A model generated the notes under the pieces. It was not told the origin of the DNA, ran no database searches, and saw nothing but the letters and a program-made list of their open reading frames with translations. The translations under genes and the position numbers were made by a program. A DNA stretch of 33,284 nt from a virus. Shown here piece by piece: positions 29,633 through 33,284 of the stretch. Each line of letters opens with the position of its first letter. Within the stretch, counting starts at the first letter, position 1. Location: positions 1 through 33,284 of the IMG/VR virus record IMGVR_UViG_3300028772_000051. One strand, written 5' to 3'.

Positions 29633-30180
29633 CAGAGTTTAGCACTGATCCAATGACTGGCGAAGGGATGTACAGAAGAGTTGGTGAATCTGTAGTTAAT
29701 CAGTTTACCTTAAAAGACACTGACATTGCAGCCGAATTGCTCGAAAGAAGTGAAACGTTTTATCCTGAACAAGCAGAAGCTTTAAAAAAGGAGTATGCAA
29801 AAAGTTCTGCCAATAAACCGTATTACGATTTTTTGAGAGCCCGGAGAATAATAAACTGTTGCTTTGGAGAAAATGACCGTCAACCCGATGTTGACCAGTT
29901 TGGAAATTACAATTTCGAAATGGTAAAATGTCCATTGATAGCAGAATGTAAGTATTTCAAAATTATTTGTCAGCCGAAATTTGATAGTACGCTATCAGCA
30001 AGAGAGTTGGAAGTAATGAAAAAGTACTATGAAAACTGTAAAACTGAAACGATAGCAGAGGACTTGTTTCTTTCTATCCACACAGTAAAGAACCACCGAA
30101 GAAATGCACTTCAAAAGCTTGGATTGCATTCACTTATTGAATTTAAAGATTACGCACATAACAACAAACTTTTCAAGTAA
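29629..30180 (+). CDS. LuxR/GerE-type HTH regulator with Cys cluster
   Basis: The 183-residue protein has a C-terminal LuxR-type HTH: LSARELEVMKKYYENCKTET, then IAEDLFLSIHTVKNHRRNAL and QKLGLHSL, with the typical Glu, Leu, Thr-Val-Lys and His residues of GerE domains. Before it is a cysteine-containing segment (INCCFGEN, VKCPLIAECKYFKIICQ) that could bind metal or sense redox state. Proteins of this type are frequent in the early operon of Bacteroides-group prophages and are candidates to activate later promoters. The start overlaps the Cro-like stop by 4 bases, and its stop overlaps the next start (TAATGG). Confidence 0.8.
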   Translation: MTEFSTDPMTGEGMYRRVGESVVNQFTLKDTDIAAELLERSETFYPEQAEALKKEYAKSSANKPYYDFLRARRIINCCFGENDRQPDVDQFGNYNFEMVKCPLIAECKYFKIICQPKFDSTLSARELEVMKKYYENCKTETIAEDLFLSIHTVKNHRRNALQKLGLHSLIEFKDYAHNNKLFK

Positions 30181-30455
30181 TGGAAAACGTAGCAGAACCA
30201 ATTGTAGAAGTATCAAAAGTGTTCAATCTAAGTATGGAACACGACACAGCAAATCACACGTGGACACAGAAAATTGACCCTTTCACTGTATTTGTTGATT
30301 TAAAAAATAAAGTGATTAAAACGTTCAAAAATGGTAAAGAGATAGAATTACTTAGTTTCAAGGATCATTCGTTTAGCCTTTTGGATTACGAAAATCTACT
30401 GATGACAGTAGAGCAAAATGCAAATGAATTAAAGCAGTTTAGCAATGAATCTTGA
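30180..30455 (+). CDS. Hypothetical early protein (91 aa)
   Basis: A 91-residue protein starting MENVAEPIVEVSKVFNLSME, with beta strands in the middle (FTVFVDLKNKVIKTFKNGKE) and a helical, acidic tail. The ATG shares one base with the LuxR-type stop (TAATGG), so translation is coupled. It overlaps the next gene by 11 bases. No family recognised. Confidence 0.6.
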   Translation: MENVAEPIVEVSKVFNLSMEHDTANHTWTQKIDPFTVFVDLKNKVIKTFKNGKEIELLSFKDHSFSLLDYENLLMTVEQNANELKQFSNES

Positions 30456-30699
30456 CCCGAACACACCAGTATGGCAGTTGACAGTAGGGCAGTTCACAGA
30501 ACTAATGACTTCTCTACAACCAAAGCCAGTAGAGCTTGTTCCTGAGGAAGTAATTCTAAACACAAAGGAAGCAGCAGCCTATTTGAAAGTTAGCATCAGC
30601 ACACTGAACCGTTGGAATAAAGATTACTTGAAAAGTGATAAAAAAGGCGGTATTCGAAGATACCGAAAAAGTGAATTGGACAAAATTTTAAACAAATAA
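30445..30699 (+). CDS. Excisionase-like / MerR-type HTH DNA-binding protein
   Basis: The 84-residue protein has an N-terminal 'VWQLTVGQFTELM' helix and then a HTH_17-type domain: ILNTKEAAAYLKVSISTLNR, with the wing WNKDYLKSDKKGGIRRYRKS. This pattern is typical of small excisionases and related helix-turn-helix proteins on Bacteroidetes mobile elements. It could control integrase directionality, although it lies 2.6 kb from int and in the early operon. It overlaps the previous gene by 11 bases. Confidence 0.75.
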   Translation: MNLDPNTPVWQLTVGQFTELMTSLQPKPVELVPEEVILNTKEAAAYLKVSISTLNRWNKDYLKSDKKGGIRRYRKSELDKILNK

Positions 30700-30702
30700 A
30701 AC

Positions 30703-31083
30703 ATGAAAACAAAAGATATTGAAGAAATTATAAGTTTATGTGAACCATTAGCTTTGATAATGTCTGAATTAAGTAAGTCAGATGAAAATTCGCTAACACA
30801 AATCGCTAAAAGTGCAATCAAAATAAAACCCGTATTGGAAGATTTTGTAAATGTAAATCAAGGAATATCTCAAAAAAAATATCTAAAATTAGAATCTAGC
30901 AAGCAAGATTTTTGCGATAATGTCGATGGGTTGGTTGACTCAATTGATGATTTACAGGAATTAATAGAAGATGAAGGTTTTGATGCATGTAATGACATTA
31001 TGAATTTAGAGGACATTCGAACTTGGCTATTTAGAATAATGGATTATAAAAATGTAAAAAACAAATCAGCCGAAAAGGCATAA
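30703..31083 (+). CDS. Acidic hypothetical early protein (126 aa)
   Basis: The protein is acidic and mostly helical, starting MKTKDIEEIISLCEPLALIM and including DNVDGLVDSIDDLQELIEDE. It has no signal peptide, membrane segment or recognised motif. It lies 3 bases after the excisionase-like gene and 10 bases before the Rad50-like ATPase gene, so it is in the same early operon. Function unknown. Confidence 0.55.
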   Translation: MKTKDIEEIISLCEPLALIMSELSKSDENSLTQIAKSAIKIKPVLEDFVNVNQGISQKKYLKLESSKQDFCDNVDGLVDSIDDLQELIEDEGFDACNDIMNLEDIRTWLFRIMDYKNVKNKSAEKA

Positions 31084-31093
31084 ATACAGCAGT

Positions 31094-33025
31094 ATGAAAA
31101 TAACACTAAAAAAGCTGACACTCCGAGGATTTAGAGGGGTCGTTTCAGAAAGTTTTGAGTTTATCGGTCGTGAAACTTTCATTCATGGTCGAAACAAAGC
31201 AGGAAAAACATCGCTATACGATGCTTTCCTATGGGTGAATTTCGGAAAGGACCACTTGGATCGTTCCGATTATCAATTGAAAACTCGTGATTTACTTGGT
31301 AACACGAAACCAAAAACAGAATGCGAAGTTGAAGAAGTTCTTGATGTAGATGGTAAGATTACTACACTCAGACGAGTGTACGGTGAAAATTGGGTAAAAC
31401 CAAAAGGAGAAGCCGAAGAAGTATTCAAAGGAAATACAACGACCTATTATATCAATGATGTGGACGTACCAAAATCTGAGTACGATGCTTTTGTATTAGG
31501 TCTTTGTGGTGAAAAAGTTTTCAAGTCAATTACCAACCCGCATTATTTCCCAAGTCTTAGTAAGGACGAACAGAGAGCTTTATTATTCAGCATGGCCGGA
31601 GAAATAACCAACGAATCGGTTGCAGCAACTAACAAAGCATTTCAAGAGTTATTGACTGAAATTACTGGTGTTTCGTTTGACTCTTTCCGTAAGGAATTGG
31701 CAGCCAAAAAACGCAGGATAAAAGAGGAGTTAGCCGGTATTGAACCGAGAATTGACGAGTTGAAAAGAACGATGCCCGAAATTCCCGATCTTGATGCAAT
31801 CAACAAAGAATTGGAAGAAAAGAAAGGTAAAATTGAACTTGTCGAAATGTCAATTTCAGACATTGCTAAACAGTCCGAAAGCGTTCAGAAAGAACGGTTA
31901 GAATGGCAGGGTGAAATCAACAAGTTGGAGCTTGAAAACCAACAACTAGGCTTTGAAGAAACTCAAAAGCAATCGCAAGCAATTCAGGAAGTAAAACGTA
32001 AGATTGATGTCGTAAAATCAAGTAACCTTGAAGTAGAAAACAAAGAAGCTCAACGGAAACAGAAAGTAGTTTCTTTGAATAAAGAAAAGGACGAAAAGCT
32101 TGAAATTATTGCACAGTATCGCAAAGAATATCAGAATATAAATGCTGAAACTCTAACATTTCCCGAAGGAGCTTTTGAATGTCCTACCTGCAAACGATTA
32201 CTTGAACCGTCAGACATTGATGCAAAGCAAGCTGAATTGGTAGCCAATTTCAACAACGAAAAGGCAAGACGGATTGAAGAAAATAAGAAGAAAGGTCTTG
32301 CGATTAAAACTCGATTGGATGAAATTGAGAAAGAACTTGAACAGCTTGTTGTACCTGTTGAAGCTGAAAAGTTCACAGGCACAAAGTTGGATATTCTAAA
32401 CGAAGAACTTGTAAAAGTATCACAGCCGATACCGTTAACCGAAAAGCAAAACGAAAACCAAGGAAAAATAAACTGGTTCCGTTCCAAGCTCAATGAAGAA
32501 GTAAATTTGCAAGGAAATCAACGCTTCATTGAAGAAAAGAACCAACTGCAAGGCGAGATTGATAAATTGAAAGAACGACTTGCATTGAAAGACGTTGTTG
32601 AAAATACGAATACCCGGATCAAGCAACTAGAAGGACAATTCAAAACACTCAACCAGGAGTTGGCCCATCTTGAAAGAAAAGAATTTACGCTGAAAGAATT
32701 TGAATTTGCAAAGAATACTGAATACGAAGTTCGTATCAATCAAATGTTCAAATATGTAAAATTCAAGTTATTTGCTCAGCAAGTAGATGGTCAGATTATC
32801 CCAACTTGTGAAGCTATGATTGATGGAGTTCTTTACTCTACTTTGAACAATGCAGATCAATACAAATGCGGTTTGGATATTATCAATACCATTTCAGCCT
32901 ATAACGATAAGTACGCACCTATATGGCTTGACAACCGTGAGGGAGTAACTGAAATCCCTGAAATGACAGCACAAGTTATCAATTTGGTTGTAAATCCTGA
33001 GAAACAAAAACTTACTATCGTTTAG
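31094..33025 (+). CDS. Rad50/SbcC-like ATPase with zinc hook
   Basis: The 643-residue protein has an SMC/Rad50-type ATPase head split between both ends. Walker A is GRNKAGKT (residues 32-39). Long coiled coils (about 190-340 and 390-560) flank a zinc-hook-like CPTC at residues 363-366. Near the C-terminus PIWLDNREGVTEI looks like the Walker B/D-loop region. Members act in recombination, repair or end processing of phage DNA, usually with a nuclease or single-strand annealing partner. No partner (Mre11/SbcD-like nuclease, RecT or Erf) is visible in the window, and it may lie to the right. The start is preceded by TACAGCAGT, like other starts in this phage. Confidence 0.85.
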   Translation: MKITLKKLTLRGFRGVVSESFEFIGRETFIHGRNKAGKTSLYDAFLWVNFGKDHLDRSDYQLKTRDLLGNTKPKTECEVEEVLDVDGKITTLRRVYGENWVKPKGEAEEVFKGNTTTYYINDVDVPKSEYDAFVLGLCGEKVFKSITNPHYFPSLSKDEQRALLFSMAGEITNESVAATNKAFQELLTEITGVSFDSFRKELAAKKRRIKEELAGIEPRIDELKRTMPEIPDLDAINKELEEKKGKIELVEMSISDIAKQSESVQKERLEWQGEINKLELENQQLGFEETQKQSQAIQEVKRKIDVVKSSNLEVENKEAQRKQKVVSLNKEKDEKLEIIAQYRKEYQNINAETLTFPEGAFECPTCKRLLEPSDIDAKQAELVANFNNEKARRIEENKKKGLAIKTRLDEIEKELEQLVVPVEAEKFTGTKLDILNEELVKVSQPIPLTEKQNENQGKINWFRSKLNEEVNLQGNQRFIEEKNQLQGEIDKLKERLALKDVVENTNTRIKQLEGQFKTLNQELAHLERKEFTLKEFEFAKNTEYEVRINQMFKYVKFKLFAQQVDGQIIPTCEAMIDGVLYSTLNNADQYKCGLDIINTISAYNDKYAPIWLDNREGVTEIPEMTAQVINLVVNPEKQKLTIV

Positions 33026-33038
33026 TAATCTTTAACTC

Positions 33039-33078
33039 AATAAGTGAGTGTATAACACTCACTTATTGCTAGATTTAC
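33039..33078 (+). promoter_or_regulatory. Phage-type promoter/operator, copy 5; perfect dyad, likely also a terminator
   Basis: AATAAGTGAGTGT (33039-33051) and ACACTCACTTATT (33055-33067) form a perfect 13-bp dyad around a 3-base centre, 14 bases after the ATPase stop. The arms differ from copy 2 at two places in each arm, and the changes compensate each other, so the dyad itself is selected. The -7 box TAGATTTAC (33070-33078) begins 26 bases after the first G. The following ATATTATT matches copy 4. Confidence 0.65.
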
Positions 33079-33113
33079 ATATTATTTAAAACAAACAAAT
33101 TTATAGTAGCAGT

Positions 33114-33284
33114 ATGGAAAATTACAAGACAAAAGAAGAAGTTGAAAAACTCTTAGGTGTAAAAATTGAAATTAAAGACGGAAAATTTCATTATGGCGGT
33201 TCTCTCGACCTACGTGGTACGCAAATCAGTGTCCTACCCGATAACTTGACAGTTGGCGGTTCTCTCGACCTACGTGGTACGCAA
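33114..33284 (+). CDS. Repeat protein with 20-residue LRR-like units (3' truncated by window)
   Basis: The ATG at 33114 is preceded by TAGTAGCAGT. The first 57 residues begin MENYKTKEEVEKLLGVKIEI and run into the repeat unit GGSLDLRGTQISVLPDNLTV. The next unit starts 60 bases later and is identical at DNA level to the window edge. Such 'GGSLDLxGTQIxxLPDNLxV' repeats are found in phage and bacterial proteins with beta-helix or leucine-rich folds of unknown function. The gene continues beyond the window. Confidence 0.75.
   Translation, partial: MENYKTKEEVEKLLGVKIEIKDGKFHYGGSLDLRGTQISVLPDNLTVGGSLDLRGTQ
33195..33284 (+). repeat. 60-bp tandem repeat inside the LRR-like gene
   Basis: The 30-base sequence at 33195-33224 recurs without change at 33255-33284, giving a period of 60 bases (20 codons). 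Identity extends through synonymous positions, so the repeat is recent or kept uniform by recombination. The array is cut by the window edge. Confidence 0.85.

Overview
The window is a temperate, siphovirus-like phage genome (or most of one) from a member of the Bacteroidetes, probably Bacteroidales. The evidence for the host group is AT-rich DNA, promoters with the Bacteroidetes -7 box TAnnTTTG (TATATCTTTG, TATCTTTG, TATTTTTG), almost no Shine-Dalgarno sequences, a surface-type lipoprotein signal (Cys followed by GSKDE), and head/tail proteins of the kind seen in Bacteroides-group prophages. The genus cannot be read from the sequence.

Layout, left to right. (1) 1-334: end of a Mu F-like minor head protein, then a terminator. 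(2) 456-3009: a block of small non-structural genes, including a RadC-like JAB protein and a frameshifted nucleotidyltransferase, lying between the minor head protein and the scaffold. (3) 3045-18622: head and tail operon with scaffold, head fibre-like protein, major capsid, connector/neck genes, major tail protein, tail assembly chaperone with a -1 frameshift signal, tape measure, distal tail protein and a 1786-residue tail tip/fibre protein. (4) 18674-19249, minus strand: a lipoprotein 'moron' with its own promoter. (5) 19462-21521: lysis cassette with holin, amidase, a small membrane protein and a spanin-like lipoprotein. (6) 21870-25771: accessory operon with a C5-cytosine methyltransferase broken by a frameshift and several small genes. 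(7) 25806-27812: a gene with its own promoter, an attP-like region and a tyrosine integrase. (8) 27781-29215, minus strand: immunity operon with an XRE repressor, a zinc-ribbon membrane protein, a small protein and a second repressor-like HTH protein. (9) 29393-33025: early rightward operon with a Cro-like HTH, a LuxR-type HTH, an excisionase-like HTH and a Rad50/SbcC-like ATPase. (10) 33114-end: a repeat protein cut by the window edge.

An apparently undivided attP (paired integrase-arm repeats on both sides of a tRNA-3'-end-like core) with phage genes on both sides suggests the sequence comes from a circular or virion form, or is circularly permuted, rather than being a prophage cut at attL/attR.

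The most notable unexplained signal is a family of five near-identical promoter/operator elements (about 456, 3050, 19381, 21789, 33044). Each has GTGAGCGTATTAC in place of a normal -33 box and a -7 box at a nearly fixed distance. They sit before the small-gene block, head operon, lysis operon, methyltransferase operon and the right-end gene, so they look like one phage-specific regulon. Two copies are perfect 13-bp dyads that can also act as terminators for the operon upstream, and these are the two copies lacking a separate terminator. Other unexplained signals are two dispersed AGTAG-repeat elements and a recurring TAGCAGT context just before start codons. Terminase and portal genes are not in the window and presumably lie to the left.
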